NCBI GenBank assembly: GCA_902459845.2
Contig: CABPSV020000020.1
Location: forward strand, 1 to 47,724
Direction of reading: 5' to 3'
Length of the DNA stretch: 47,724 nucleotides
DNA from: Hepatocystis sp. ex Piliocolobus tephrosceles
Lineage: Eukaryota; Apicomplexa; Aconoidasida; Haemosporida; Plasmodiidae
The notes beneath the pieces were generated by a model. The model searched no databases. It was given only the letters and a program-made list of their open reading frames with translations, and was not told the origin of the DNA. This document shows positions 11,583 to 24,925 of this stretch, piece after piece. The translations under genes and the position numbers were made by a program. How positions within the stretch are numbered: the first letter of the stretch is position 1; every line of letters starts with the position of its first letter.

Positions 11583-14500
11583 ATGAAAAACACTCAGGCG
11601 AATTTAAAACTATTAAGATCGAATGTAAGTCTGGAAAGGAAAAAGAAATTGTTGTTAGGCATAATTGAAGATGGAGAAATGAATAGCTTAAAAGCTATAG
11701 ATGTTGATCATTTAAAAACTGTTGTGCTTAGTTTTTTTAAAGAGAAAAATATTTATAATGAAGATAATTTAAGAATATTACATTTTTTTTGTAAGGAGAA
11801 ATTAAATAATAGGCTTGAAAATGAAGAAGTAACCGAATTTTTACAAAAAAGTTTTTTACTATACAAGTATTTTATAAAAATAAATTTTGAAAAGATTAAT
11901 AAAAAAGATTTTATTGAACATATTTGTAGTAGTTGTAAAAATATTTTTTTAAAAAATATTATGAAATATGAAAAAGAGATTATAGATTTTTTATTAAAAA
12001 ATGTAATAAATTTTATTAACAAATATTCTTTTCCTTTTATATACCATTCATTATATAAAATATATCAATATCAAAAAAAAAAAAAAAAAAAAAAATTACA
12101 TCTAGTATATATGAAAATGAACATTTTAAATTTGTACTTGATATTAAACCATATCTAGTTAATGGACAAACTATTTTAGTTAATGATAATAAATATGATA
12201 TTGAAGAATTAATACATTTTGATGAAGATGACGAAAAATATATAAGAGAACAAGTTACAAGTATATTATACGAAGAACAACAAGGAAGTAGTACATATAT
12301 TAGTTCTAAAGCGTTGAATAAAGAATATAATGAGGAAAAAATTGATGTAGATGAAATAGAGTTTACAAAAGAAATGAAAACGGGAGAAAATACGGATAAT
12401 CCAACTAAAACATTTTCCAAGACAGGGGCTGTTCTAAAAAACATACAAAATAATGGTGTAAGTAATGATAACAATAACAACAGAAATTCAAATGAATATA
12501 TAAAAACACAAACGAAATATTTAGATAAAGAATTTATATGTTTTTATTTATTTATTTATTTCAAATACTGTTTTGATAATATAAATTTTTATTTGATTGA
12601 AAAATTTATTGAAAATTATTATACGAATAAGGACAAAGAAAATATATATAAAGAATTATATTTATTTTTATTTTTAATTTATAAAAAAAAAATGCATAAT
12701 GTAATCGATAGGATTTTAGAAGATACAGTTAAAAGTTTGAATTATACTAATACTCATGAACAACAGGTACATCCGAATCAAGTTTTACAAAAAAAAAAAA
12801 AACGAAAATTGTGTTTAAAACCGGATGAAGTAAAAGCAACAACAGTAGCAATGACAACCGAAGCAGAAGAAGAAGGAAAAAATCTTTCAACTAATAACAG
12901 TTTCGATTCTATTAACAACAGTTTGTTCTATTTTGATTTATTAGTAAGTATAATAACATATAGAAATTTACAATACGAAAATAATTACGATAATTACATA
13001 AATTTATTAAAAGTTTTACATACAAACGATAAATTTCAAGTCATATTTATATCTTCTTTTTTTTTTGTTTTTATAAGCACAGATGATATAAATATAAAGA
13101 ATGCACTTTTATTTAATTTTATTAAATATCATTCCAAAAAATGTAATATATTAACAAATCAATTTTTAAATTTGAAAAATATATTTAAACTTTTGTATGG
13201 TATAAATAGTGGTCATAATATTTATAATTATAATACATTCACTAGTTTGTCATTAGACGAGTTTATTGATTATAAACAAAAAACGAATGATCCAGAAATC
13301 AATTCTTTTAATTATTTATTTTTTATATCAAATAATGGTTTTATCGATAACTATATAAATTTATTACTCAAAGAAACTTATTATATGATCAGTAAATGTA
13401 ATATGGAATATTATCATTTGGTTACAAATTTATATCTTCATGTATATGATAATATATTTAATAAAATAATAAAAATAATTTATGAAAATGAAATGAATTT
13501 ATGTGATAAATGCTTTGATATTTGTCATAAAATTTTGAAACCTTTTGAATTTATATATATAGAACTATTTAACATTATAATACAAGCATTTAAAAATCAT
13601 ACATATAATGAAAAAACACTATTTTCTTTTGCATTTATTAAAAAATATATTTTTAAAAATATGCATGAAAAGACATTTTTACAACAAAATCTATTTTATG
13701 TAATATACCAAATATATTACCTTCTTTATACTCTGAAATATACCTTTCTTAATTTTTTAAAGATATATATAGACACAAAAAGAGATATAACTGAGCAGTT
13801 GAATGCTTTTCTGAAACTGAAGTTTCAAGGGGGAAACAATGTACAAAATCGTAGTCGTTGTAATAGTAGCACTAGTATTAGTAGTAGCATTAGTAGTAGT
13901 AATGTACAAAGTGGTGATAATAAACATGATAGTACGCTAAATGAGCAGGTGCATACAATCACAAACGAAAAAGAACATAATACTCACAAACATTTTACAA
14001 AAACTAATGTATATCATGGTGAAAATAACGCTATAGAAATATACGAAAAAAAAAAAAAAAAAAAAAANNNNNNNNNNGATGAAGAGAGTGATGAAGAGAG
14101 TGATGAAGAGAGTGATGAAGAGAGTGATGAAGAGAGTGATGAAGAGAGCGATGAAGAGGACACTGGGTATGACTCAAGCTATAATTCGAACAAAATTTGC
14201 AAAAAAAAAGGGAAAAAAAAAAAAAAAAACACATGTGCTAAAGCGGGTACTACCAAAATGAACACTGTCAAAAAGAGTGATAACCTAAGTTATCATGATG
14301 GTTACCCTTGCATAAAAGACAAACAAAAAGAAACCAACACTAATAAGGATATGAGCACAAACTTTTTTACAGATAAAAAAATAAATAATAATACTAATGG
14401 TGTTAAAGTTGAAAAGGAAAAAAAAAAAATAATCAATTTTTTTCAAAAAAATTGTCATATATTGAAATATTTTGACGCAAATTTGGAAAGAATATTGGAA

Positions 14501-17500
14501 CCTTATTTAGTAGATAATTTAGATCTAAGTTTGAATTTGAACACTAATAATGTAACTAAATATAGGTTTCCGCATTCCGGTGTGACCCACTTAGGTAATC
14601 GAAGCAACGCAAATGATGAAACACATATAACTACTCAAGACACAACAACTGAAAGCAACAATCCTAATCACACAGCTATCGAACTATGTGATAAATTTAG
14701 GTTAGCAAAAAAAATAAATTATTTTTTTTATAAAAAGAATACACAAATTGATGACATAGTAAACAAACTGTTTGTAGATAATAAAGATAATGTATATAGC
14801 AAGATTTTAAAAAATAATTTACTACTAATAAAGAAATTAAAAGAGTTTAAGATGGAGATATTATATCCTATTTTTAATGCAAGTCTAATATTTTTATTTG
14901 ATGACTATTATTTTTTTATTATACAGAATATAAAATTAGTGATAGAAGACAAAGAAAAAAATTTTCAAGATCATAACATTTTTTTTAATTTATCTTTTAT
15001 TTTATTACATCAATTTGCAAAGGATGTAAAAATAGAAAATTATTTAGTTTCGATTTTTTATATTTTAAAACTTTCTTTAAATAAAATAAAATTATTAAAC
15101 ATGGTTGAAGAGTTAGATAGTAACAATAACCGCGACACGGAACATATAGTAATTTACGATAAAAAAAAACATAGTTTTGAAAACAATATAAAATATTATA
15201 ATATAAATAATGATCAAAATATTGTGGAAAACAATAACAATATGCTTGAAAAAAAAAAAAAAAATAATCAAGAGAATGAGTATGACAATGTGTCATTCTC
15301 TAATATGATAGAAGATAAAAAAAGTAGGAAAATAAAAACTGTGAACGAAAAAGATGATACTAATCAACAAAAAAATTTTATAGAAGAAAAAATAAAACTA
15401 TATCAACACGTTTTTTATATATTTCTAAAACTGTTAAAACATATTTTAAAAACAAACAATTTATTTTACAACTTTAAATATATTCTATATGACATTTTAT
15501 TTTCGGAATATTCTAATAAAAACATAATCATGTCATGTATGAAATGTATATTAGATAAAACAAAATTAAAAGAGATATATAACTATTGCATAGCAACGTT
15601 GAACAGTGTACAATTTAAAAAGGTAGAAGAATTGATAATGCTTTTGACAAAGGAAAAAGCGACTGATATGTTGGTTGTTACTTCAGATGATGAAAACAAC
15701 AATACAATAATAACAAAACAAGGTCCTAAGGAAGTTGCCAAAAAAAAAAACTTTGGAAAAGAGCAAATGATTAAAATAAAAAAAGGATATAAACATATGA
15801 ACAACATAAGTGACGAACAAAGTAACAAAAAACAACAGAGACGCATCTACAAAAACAACAATAATAACTTAAATAAAAATACAAGTAATAACATTATATG
15901 TGATAATAAAAACAGTAATAACTACCTTTACCTGGTTGTTAATAACAAGGAACATTTTAAACTAAACTTTGGTAACAATGACAAAGCAAAAAATACCAAA
16001 GTTTCCTCTTTATATATTAATTTGGTCATACTATATTTTATAGTTCAACAGAAAAATAAGAATAATCATAAAAGTAAGTTATATAATAGTATAAAATTAA
16101 CTATACAAGATTGTTTAGAAATAATTAATAAACTATTTTGTATTTTATATTCAACAGAAGATGATTTACCATTTCATAATTATTTTAATACTTATATAAA
16201 ATATATATGCTTAAAATTGCTTAAAGAGTTTTATAATGTATTAACAACTAAAGAAATACGCTTAATATTAAAACATTTAAAAAGTAAATATATAGAAGAT
16301 GTGACATATATGGATACAAAATTAAATACATTAGAAAAGTTAAAAAACGATATATCACATTTTTTTACTTTTTTATTAACTAGCGAAATGGAAAATTATT
16401 TATTTAAAATGAATGACAGTAATAATGACCATTACGAATATACTATTCATCATGATGATAGTGGCAACAGTAGTAGTAATAAAAAAAAAAAAAAAATAAA
16501 AAAAAAGAATAAAAATGAAACTAAAAATTTAGACACCAACTGTTACCAACTATTTTATTTACATAATTTAAATTGTAATAATATTATGCTAAAAAATCCA
16601 ACTTTTTTTTTTATGTTAAATAGTTTATTATTCATTTTTAATAAAAAATATGATAAATCAAGTTACTACCAATTAGTATATATTTGTCTAAATGAGAAAC
16701 AAGAAAATCGGAATTATATTTTACAAAAAATTATATCATCTATAAAATATTATTTTAAACTTAGTCAATTTTATAGTAATATTAAAAAATTAAACAAAAT
16801 AAAAAAAATTATGTTACCTGAAGATATTATTAATCACTCAGTTTTATTATACATTATCAGAACCACTATTATTATTTTTTTACTAATAGATAATAATTCA
16901 GTTAACAAAAATGATATAAAAGAAGAACAAGAAAAAAAAAAAAATACTGATAAAATAAATAATTGCATTACTTATAAAATGTATAAAAATGATTATATAA
17001 AAAAAAAATATTTAAAATATTATTATACACAATTAAATTTTTTATTATTCAGAATTTTTTATAATGAAAAAAATATACCCTATTTTTTAAAAATATTTTT
17101 CAGCACATTATATATTATATCTTTTAAAAAAACGAATAAAGATATTTTATATTTTTTCGACAAAATATTCTACTTTAGTAAAAATGACAAATTAGTTCAA
17201 CTTAAAAAACGAAAAGATAGTGTTGTTAATTATGAGTTAGACATTAAAGAAGAGGGTGAAGAAACAAGAGAAGTAGAAAAACAAAAAGAGGCATTCTCCT
17301 CAAAAGACGTGTTGTATAGTAATATAGAAGAAATAAACAAAATATCTATCTATTCTGGAAAACAAACAAAAACAAACAAAAATGTGAAAAAAAACAATAA
17401 TTCAGAAAATTCAGAACATTCAGAAATTGAAACATCAAGCGTTGTTGCTAGTACTAACAATAGTAACAAAGTGAAAACAAATGATCAACATGTGCTAACT

Positions 17501-17804
17501 AAACAAACAAAGGAAAAATTAAATAATAAAACTGAGGAGAAAAAAAAAAAGTATAATCCTTCTTCTAACGTACCAAAAAAAACATATATTGCATTATCTG
17601 ATAGTTTAAGTGAGACTCATACTTCTAATTCAGACAGTACATATGTACCGAGTCTTTATAATACTAATAAGCGTAAAAAAAAACCCAATGTAAATGGAAA
17701 TAACAACAATAAACGAAAGAAGTCGATGGACAAAAGTCATACTACTACGACAACGTTAAAAACTTTAAAAACAGAAAAAAAAACTGATAAAACGAATATT
17801 GATA

Positions 17805-17850
<46 letters not shown>

Positions 17851-18451
17851 CGATAGTGTATATGACAATAGTATCTACAACATCAGTGAAAATAATAATA
17901 ATAACCACAAAATCTGTGGAAATGATAAAAAGGAACCGAATGCTAAAACGAAGAGACATATGAGCGAATCATTATCAAAAATGCAGTTGCTAAAACAGAC
18001 TAGCAATATAAACCAAAGAATTCAACAAAATGATACAGAAGAAGTAAAAAAAAATGCAAGTTCTAACTCGAACTATGCAGAGAGCTTTGAATTTAATGGA
18101 GCTCTATCAATAAAAATTTTAAATAATTTTTTACATTTGTGTAAACAGTTTCATAAAGATTTGGAACTAAAGATATACAATGGAGTAATCGCAAATTTAA
18201 AAGAAAATATAAATGACAAAGAAAAGCTAAGAAATTTCTTAAGGACAAATTTTAACAATAAGGAAAAAGAATCAATCAAATATAAAAAAAAATTCGAACT
18301 ACTAAAAATCATTAATACAAAAATCATTTTTCTTAATTATGTCAAAGAAAATCTAAAAAAAAAAAAGTCTCTTATAGCGAGGCTGAGTGAGCTAAACTTA
18401 AACATTTTTAAAAATAAATCATTGTTCCATATTGAGTTGGATTTTATATAA
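11583..18451 (+). CDS. Giant helical protein, possibly FANCI-like; homopolymer frameshift
   Basis: About 2290 aa if one frameshift is allowed in a 23-A run at 12073-12095. Upstream frame and downstream frame are both protein-like, with no GT/AG pair to explain the switch, so an assembly length error is likely. A 10-N gap at 14068-14077 lies before a DEES repeat. The protein alternates hydrophobic helical stretches with Lys/Asn/Asp-rich linkers. It has no signal peptide or catalytic motif I recognise. Three stretches recall FANCI by eye, in the right order: FPFIYHSLYKIYQY (12025-12066) against the S1 'IPPLVYQLL' helix; LYLFLFLIYKKKMHNVIDRI (from about 12656) against '[20 protein letters not shown]'; and CHKILKPFEFIYIELFNII (from about 13525), followed by a helical KNHTYNEKTLFSFAFI, against the FANCI 'LLKAVQPLL...RKSAVAGFLLLL' region. 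These matches are weak and AT-biased helical proteins mimic each other. Other HEAT-repeat scaffolds are possible. The ATG at 11583 is the first in frame. Confidence 0.6.
14068..14077. other. Assembly gap (10 N)
   Basis: Ten N follow a poly(A) run and precede (GATGAAGAGAGT)n. True gap length is unknown, so the protein has an undetermined insert between a Lys tract and the DEES repeats. Confidence 0.98.
14078..14160 (+). repeat. 12-bp DEES coding repeat
   Basis: Six to seven copies of GATGAAGAGAGT, one with AGC in place of AGT, directly after the N gap; more copies may be hidden in the gap. Confidence 0.9.
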
Positions 18452-18890
18452 ATTTGAGAAACGTAAGTTGGAATTACATAAAAAAAAAAATCCATGAAAT
18501 GGGGATTAGCCATCATAAACACACAAAAACAGCAAACAAGCAATGGTTTGTATATATATATATATATAGATATATACTTTTTATATCGTACTTTTTTTTT
18601 TTTTTTTTTCAACTATTTTTTATACCAATTTTTATGAAAAATATAAATAAAATTCAGTACATGCTTGTACAACGCTGTGTTCTATGTGTTAAATATGTTT
18701 TATTTTATTTTTTTTTTTTTTTGGCATATTAAAAAATGTACATATATATACATATATATGTATATCTTTATTTACTTATTTTTTAAGTGATACAAAATTT
18801 TGAATAACTTTTTTATTTTTACTTTATAAAATCCATTAGCTATATCTCTCTGTTTTATAGCTTATTTGAGGTTTTACCCAAAAAAGCAAG

Positions 18891-18940
<50 letters not shown>

Positions 18941-19476
18941 GAATAAAAATAAAAATAAAATAAAAATGTGGATAAAACATAATGAAATAAAATAAATAGA
19001 ACGCAGTATAATAAAACAGAACGAAATTTGTTTTTTTTTAATTACCAATTTCATAGAAAAAAAAAAAAAAATGGAATGTTTTACAATCTTTTTTTGTTTT
19101 TTTTTGTATGTTAATTTTTAAATGTGTTCAAGTTTGCTTTCTTATTTTTTATTTTTCATTTTTTTTTTTTTGTTAATAAATTTGTTATTAAACGAAGGTT
19201 TGTAGTCTGTATGCACACATACGTACGTACGTGCATACTTACATGCTATATGCAACATAAATATATATATATATATATTTACGTACGGTTACATTTCTCT
19301 CCGTTTTTGTGTGTACTCATGTTAAACCTTACGTTTTGACAACATATTTGTTTTTAGTTAGTAAAACGTATCTTCATGAGTGAATCCATAATTGTTTTAT
19401 ACCACTCATAATTTTTTAAAAGTATGAAACAAAAATAATTGTATATATATATATATATATGTATGTATTAAATAAA
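18452..19476. other. Intergenic region without supported gene
   Basis: Contains poly(T), a poly(A) tract of nearly 50 nt near 18891-18938, (TA)n runs and a CGTACGTACGTGC patch near 19222. I see no exon with coding character. It separates two same-strand genes and must hold a 3' UTR and a promoter. Confidence 0.6.
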
Positions 19477-19903
19477 ATGAAATTATTCCTGATGCTTCTT
19501 TTCATAATTTTTTTAAAAAATATACAATGTGATATTAAAGAATTAAGTTCTCATGAATTTTTTAATATGTTAACGACAGGAAAAAACTATAAAAAAAAAA
19601 ATCAAAATTTAAATAATATTTTAGATTTTAAAAGCATAAATGACTTACAAGAAAATGCACATATAAAGACAACCAAAGACTTTGTTCTTTATGTGTATGC
19701 AAAATGGGATAACGATTCGAAGTACTGTAAAAAAAAAAAATAAAAAATAAACAATTTCAAATAAATGAACCGTGTGTTTATGTATACATGTACAGATAAA
19801 TACATGCACAGATACATACATGCATATACATACATGTCCTTATGTTGATTTTACTACCAATGCAAATCAAGCGTAATAACATTTTTATGGAACATATGAG
19901 TAA

Positions 19904-19935
<32 letters not shown>

Positions 19936-20744
19936 GACAATTATGTAAGTTTATGTGTAAATGCATAAAATGGCATTTACATTGTAACTTATCCCAATAT
20001 TCTAATTCACATCTTTAATTTTATTTTATTATTTTGTTTTATTATTTTTTTTTTTTTTTTTTTTTTATAGTAATTTAATAGCCGTTTTTAGAGAAGTAGA
20101 AAGAATAATAAAAGAAAAGAACTTAAAGTTAGATTTTTATATATTTAACATAGAAAATGCTAAAGATTTATGTAATGCATTAAACATCACGTCACTCCCC
20201 TTGATACTATATATCTCTTCGGGGCATAAAAAAAAAAAAAATTCATTATTTCAGAGGATTTTTAGTTCCAGTAAAGATGTGAAAATAAACAATGCCTTTA
20301 GGTAAAACGATAAGAAAAAAATATCATAAATAATTAGCAATAATTAACAATAATTAGCAATAATTAGCAAAATTTTTATGAATAAAATTACCACAATTTT
20401 GTACTACATACATATATATATTTATATATGCTTACACAAAATTTGACAGTGTGTAATATATATGCTACTTGTTTTATTTTTTAATAGAACAATTCTATCG
20501 TTGCAATTTTTTTATTTTTTTTTTTTTTAGTTAGTTTATTTTTGATAGTTATTCACTTATTCATACTTCTCCTTTGTATCTATTTTAATATTTTTATTTT
20601 ATTTTACTTTTTATTTTTATTTTTTATAGATACAATGGAGACTTGTATTGCTATGATTACATAGTAGAATGGATAGAAATACATTACCACTTTGCAAAAA
20701 CAGTTTTACTAATGAAAAACATATTTAAAAAAAAAAAAAAATAA
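19477..20744 (+). CDS. Secretory thioredoxin-fold protein lacking CxxC
   Basis: Three exons: 19477-19726, 20082-20301 and 20630-20744, giving 194 aa. The start is the second in-frame ATG (19477), which opens directly into a signal peptide (MKLFLMLLFIIFLKNIQC). A thioredoxin pattern follows: KDFVLYVYAKWDNDSKY (strand plus active-site position), a helix VFREVERIIKEKN, LDFYIFNIENAKDLCNALNI, and ITSLPLILYISSG with the cis-Pro loop. Exon 3 gives YNGDLYCYDYIVEWIEIH, the usual last strand and helix. The WCxxC position reads KWDNDSKYS, so the redox cysteines are absent. The first intron uses the second AG (20080-81), not the one at 20070, because only that keeps the frame. It is likely an ER or secretory chaperone-like protein; an OST3/OST6-type lumenal domain is also possible, but I see no membrane helices after it. 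The C-terminus is five Lys. Confidence 0.75.
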
Positions 20745-20947
20745 CACATGCACATATATAATGTTATTTTTATTTTACTATTTACAATAGAATGATTTTT
20801 TTTTAAACGAACTGATTAACAAAATGTAAGGAACTGTTTTTTAATAATTATAAAAGTTTTGAATGAAAATGTAAAATGTTTTTTTTTTCTTATTTAAATC
20901 TTAATGAATAATTATTATTTTTTAAATGAAACATAACATTTTACTTC

Positions 20948-20980
<33 letters not shown>

Positions 20981-21682
20981 CTATATAAATACATTTATGT
21001 TATATATTTATATAAGTTCCTATTGGCGTATACACCCATTCATATATGTTGTCTATATTTTTTTATACACATCTATATAAATACATTTATGTTATATATT
21101 TATATAAGTTCCTATTGGCGTATACACCCATTCATATATGTTGTCTATATTTTTTTATACACACATATATATATGTATATATAAACTTTTAAGTTTAATG
21201 TAAGTAAAAATAAGATTTTTAATTTAATCTAAATAAAAATATATATATATTTTTTTTTTATAAAAATTTTTTAAATGTGTAAAGTTAATCATGCATAAAT
21301 GTGCATGAAAATGATAAATAAAAAAAAAAAAAAAAACATGAAACATGACATTACAAGGAATTATATATATACATTTGTGGTAAATATATAAATTCTTTGT
21401 TTTGTTTTTGTTTTGTCTAAATTGTAGTGTTATACGTAAATAAAATATATTATGTACTTTTACACATATAAAAACACATGTGTATATTTACACTCAGATG
21501 CTTATCTTTGTATATATAATATAAAAAGGTATTTTTTGTTTTTTTTTATAAAAATATGCCTAATTATTCTACATATGCAGTTTCAATTAGGATAAATAAA
21601 ATGACAACACATGAAACTCTTTTTACATATATATATATATATATTAAAAATAAAATAAAAAGTTATATACAAAATAAAAAAA
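20745..21682. other. Intergenic region with a 92-bp duplication
   Basis: No gene is supported. Apart from the duplication listed separately, it holds poly(T), (TA)n and short AT-rich sequence, and probably the 5' UTR of the next gene. Confidence 0.6.
20981..21164. repeat. 92-bp tandem duplication, non-coding
   Basis: Two directly adjacent copies (20981-21072 and 21073-21164), both starting CTATATAAATACATTTATG and containing CCTATTGGCGTATACACCCA. They appear identical by eye apart from the very end, so the duplication looks recent. Confidence 0.9.
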
Positions 21683-23762
21683 ATGAAAACATTATATTTG
21701 ATTATGCTATACTATTTTAGTACCCTTACAGAATCTCAAGCAAATTCAAACGTATGAAAATATTAAAAGTAATTATTTATCTTATTGTTATATATATATA
21801 TATATATATATATTTTTTGTATTTAACTTAAGTTCGAATGACATAAAAAAAAAAAAAAAAAAATCACTGTTATTTTTTTATAAAAATTTGTATGTATTTA
21901 TGTGAACTTTTATTTTTACAATAAAGATGTAATTTTATATTATTATTTTTTTTTGGTTTTTACTTGTTTATAATACATTTTTTTTGTTGATGAAAAAAAA
22001 AAAAAAAAATGAAGATAATTTCGCAAATAAGTTTATATAGTATGTATATGAGTGGTGGTTTTATATGTTTATACAACGTGTATACACTTTGACTTTATAA
22101 ATGGTTGTATTTTTTTTTTTTTATATTTTGTATCTACATAACAACAAACCTATATAAAAAAAAAAAAAAAAAATTCTTTTTTTTTTTTAGAACTACATAC
22201 TTAAAAAACATGAACAAATAAAAAACTTAAGAAAAGAAAGGAAAAAAAATGCAAACTATGATGTGAAAAATTTATCAGGTAACTAAAAAAAAAAAAAAAA
22301 TCATCTATTTATTTTAAATAGATTGATAAAAAAAATAATTAATATGTACATTATATATCTACGTGTATAAACGCATAATACATTACATAGGTTCTTGAAG
22401 AGAAACTATAGAAAAACATATATAGTGAAATTCTAAAGTGTTATAATTATTTTTACATTTTTTATTTTTATTTTTTAGCTATTTCTTTTTTATCAACACG
22501 TGAAGAAAATGATAAAACGAAATATACGGAAGAAAAAACAAAAATAAAAGACCAAAAAGAAGACAAAAAAGAAGACAAGAAAGAAGACAAAAAAAAAGAC
22601 AAAAAAAAAGACAAAAAAGAAGGCAGAAAAGAAGATAATAACATAGCTACTAAGGAACAAAATAAAGAACGAGGTGAACAAAATGATGAAAAAAAAAAAA
22701 AAGAATTAAGTGACGAAGAAACAGAAGATGATGATACAGAAGAACCAGACGATGATGAGAATGAGTTAGAAGAAAATGAAGAAAAAAATAAAAATACTCC
22801 TGAAAACAAAAAAAAATTGAAAAATACAAAAAAAAAAAATGCTTATGAGGAAGAAAACGAATTAGATGATGATAATGAAGAGGAGGAAGAAGAAGAAGAA
22901 GATGATGATGAGGAAGAAGAAAAAGGAAAAAATAAAAAAACAAATCCAAAAGAAGAAAATGTTAATAAACATGATAAGGAAGTCAAAAGTGACAATAAAA
23001 GTCACAAAACCAACAATAAAGAGCACCACCATAATATACAAGATCAAAATGAGTCACATCATGACGAGCATCATCAAAAAAAAAACCACCATAGCGAACA
23101 TCATCATAATGGAAAACACCATCACGGAAACCATCATAAGGAACATGAACACAATAAACACCAACATAACGATCACCAACATAAGCATGATAAAAAAAAA
23201 GAACAAGATAAAACTCACAAAAATGACGATAATAAAAGTCATATAAATAACACCAATAAAGAAAATGATAAACATATTGAACAACTTGCTTCAACGACAA
23301 TAAATAACCCATTAAATTCGATTAACAATAAACTCAACCAAGGGGGTATATATGCAAATATGTCGAACATACCACTAAATATTACCCCAACGATACAAAA
23401 TCATAATATACAAAGTCATATAAATAACACCAATAAAGAAAATGATAAACATATTGAACAACTTGCTTCAACAACAATAAATAACCCATTAAATTCGATT
23501 AACAATAAACTCAACCAAGGGGGTATATATGCAAATATGTCGAACATACCACTAAATATTACTCCAACGATACAAAATCATAATATACAGAACAAACAAG
23601 GAACTAATGCAACTCAAGGAATGAAAATGTATGTTTTTTTTGTTTTCTCCCTTATTTTTTTTTTTTTTTTTTTATGCAAAATACCTTTACATATTTTAAT
23701 CACTTTTCTTATTCTCTTTATGTTATTTTAATGTTTTATTTATGCACTAACAACGTATATCT

Positions 23763-23797
<35 letters not shown>

Positions 23798-24192
23798 GCA
23801 AAACAAACGAAAACATAAGCATCCCTGAAGATATCAAAGCAGATTTTTACAAATTATTATATCGTGTTGTCGAAATTAATCGCGTAAATAATTTACATCC
23901 AATCGATAATCATAATTTAAATACTAGCCAAGAAACAAAAAAAAATTCAGAAAACTCACCATTTAATTATAAAACACCAACTCATGACGAAGTTCCTAAA
24001 GACTCATCATACTTTCAAAAATTACTTCATCATTTAAATCAGTACATAATTTATTATATATTAGGGGTTATTATATTTTCTGTTTTAACACTGTTCATGC
24101 AACATTCTAATGAAGGTGATGATGAACCAAAAAGTTTTGTAAAAAAGGATAAAAATAAAGTTTCAAATTATAGAAGAGATATAAAAGGCTAA
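21683..24192 (+). CDS. Type I membrane protein, acidic and His-rich
   Basis: Four exons (21683-21751, 22191-22278, 22479-23628, 23799-24192) join in frame to 566 aa. Exon 1 is almost only a signal peptide (MKTLYLIMLYYFSTLTESQA). The lumenal part is Lys/Asp/Glu-rich with KKEDKKED repeats, then acid clusters (EEEEEEEDDDEEEE), then a His-rich section (HHHNGKHHHGNHH). Next come two 59-residue tandem repeats and a conserved-looking segment (ENISIPEDIKADFYKLLYRV). One transmembrane helix (YIIYYILGVIIFSVLTLFM) and a short basic tail end the protein. I do not recognise the family. Acidic and His clusters could bind divalent cations, as in lumenal Ca-binding proteins; this is inference. Donors are GTATGA, GTAACT and GTATGT; all acceptors follow T-rich tracts. 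It lies tail-to-tail with eIF2B delta. Confidence 0.75.
23237..23590 (+). repeat. 177-bp in-frame tandem duplication
   Basis: Two adjacent copies (23237-23413, 23414-23590) encode the same 59 residues, starting SHINNTNKEND and ending NHNIQ. I see two differences, ACG/ACA and ACC/ACT, both silent Thr codons. Confidence 0.95.
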
Positions 24193-24893
24193 TATAATCA
24201 CCAATTATCAAAAATGTACACATACAAAAGTGTGTGTAAAAAAAAAAAAAAGCAAAAAAAAATCCACACTCAAATGCGTATACGACTATTTATGCAAATT
24301 AAAAAAAAGATGAAAAAAATAATTAAAATTTTTATTTTGCACGAGTGCGTACACATGTACATATTGGCAAAGATAAAAATGTGTTTTTAAATTTATTTTA
24401 TTATTTTGATATATATATATATATATTTTTTTTTTTTCACTTACATCTAGTTATTAGTTTACTTATTTATACATGTTTATTCTTCTTACATTTATTTTTA
24501 TGTGCACCTATTTTTGAGTTATTGTAACGAGATTTTTTGTTTTTTTTTACTCCAACGCTTGTGCCGTATCAATACATATATATATATATATATATATATT
24601 TCTTGTATCCTATTACCCTACTATTAGTTTTCATTTTTTTTTTTTTTTTTCAACTTTGTTGTTTACTTATTTTTTTCATACTTTAATAACTTGTCATAAT
24701 TATTTTATACTTGTTTTTCTTTTTTTCAATTTTCTTTAGACTTACAATTTTAAAATATCAGCTGACAATTAATAATATATGCATTTTTTTTTCCTTTTTT
24801 TTTGAATTTAAAAATTGTATTTATACTTTCATTTTTTATTTTACCATGTTCCAATTTATAATGCATGTAGTTCTTTATTATTAAAAGGCAAAT

Positions 24894-24925
<32 letters not shown>

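Noticed and set aside
19727..20081. Thioredoxin-like exon 2 starting right after TTTTATAG at 20070
   Set aside because: From that acceptor the phase left by exon 1 gives an immediate stop; the AG at 20080-81 keeps the frame.
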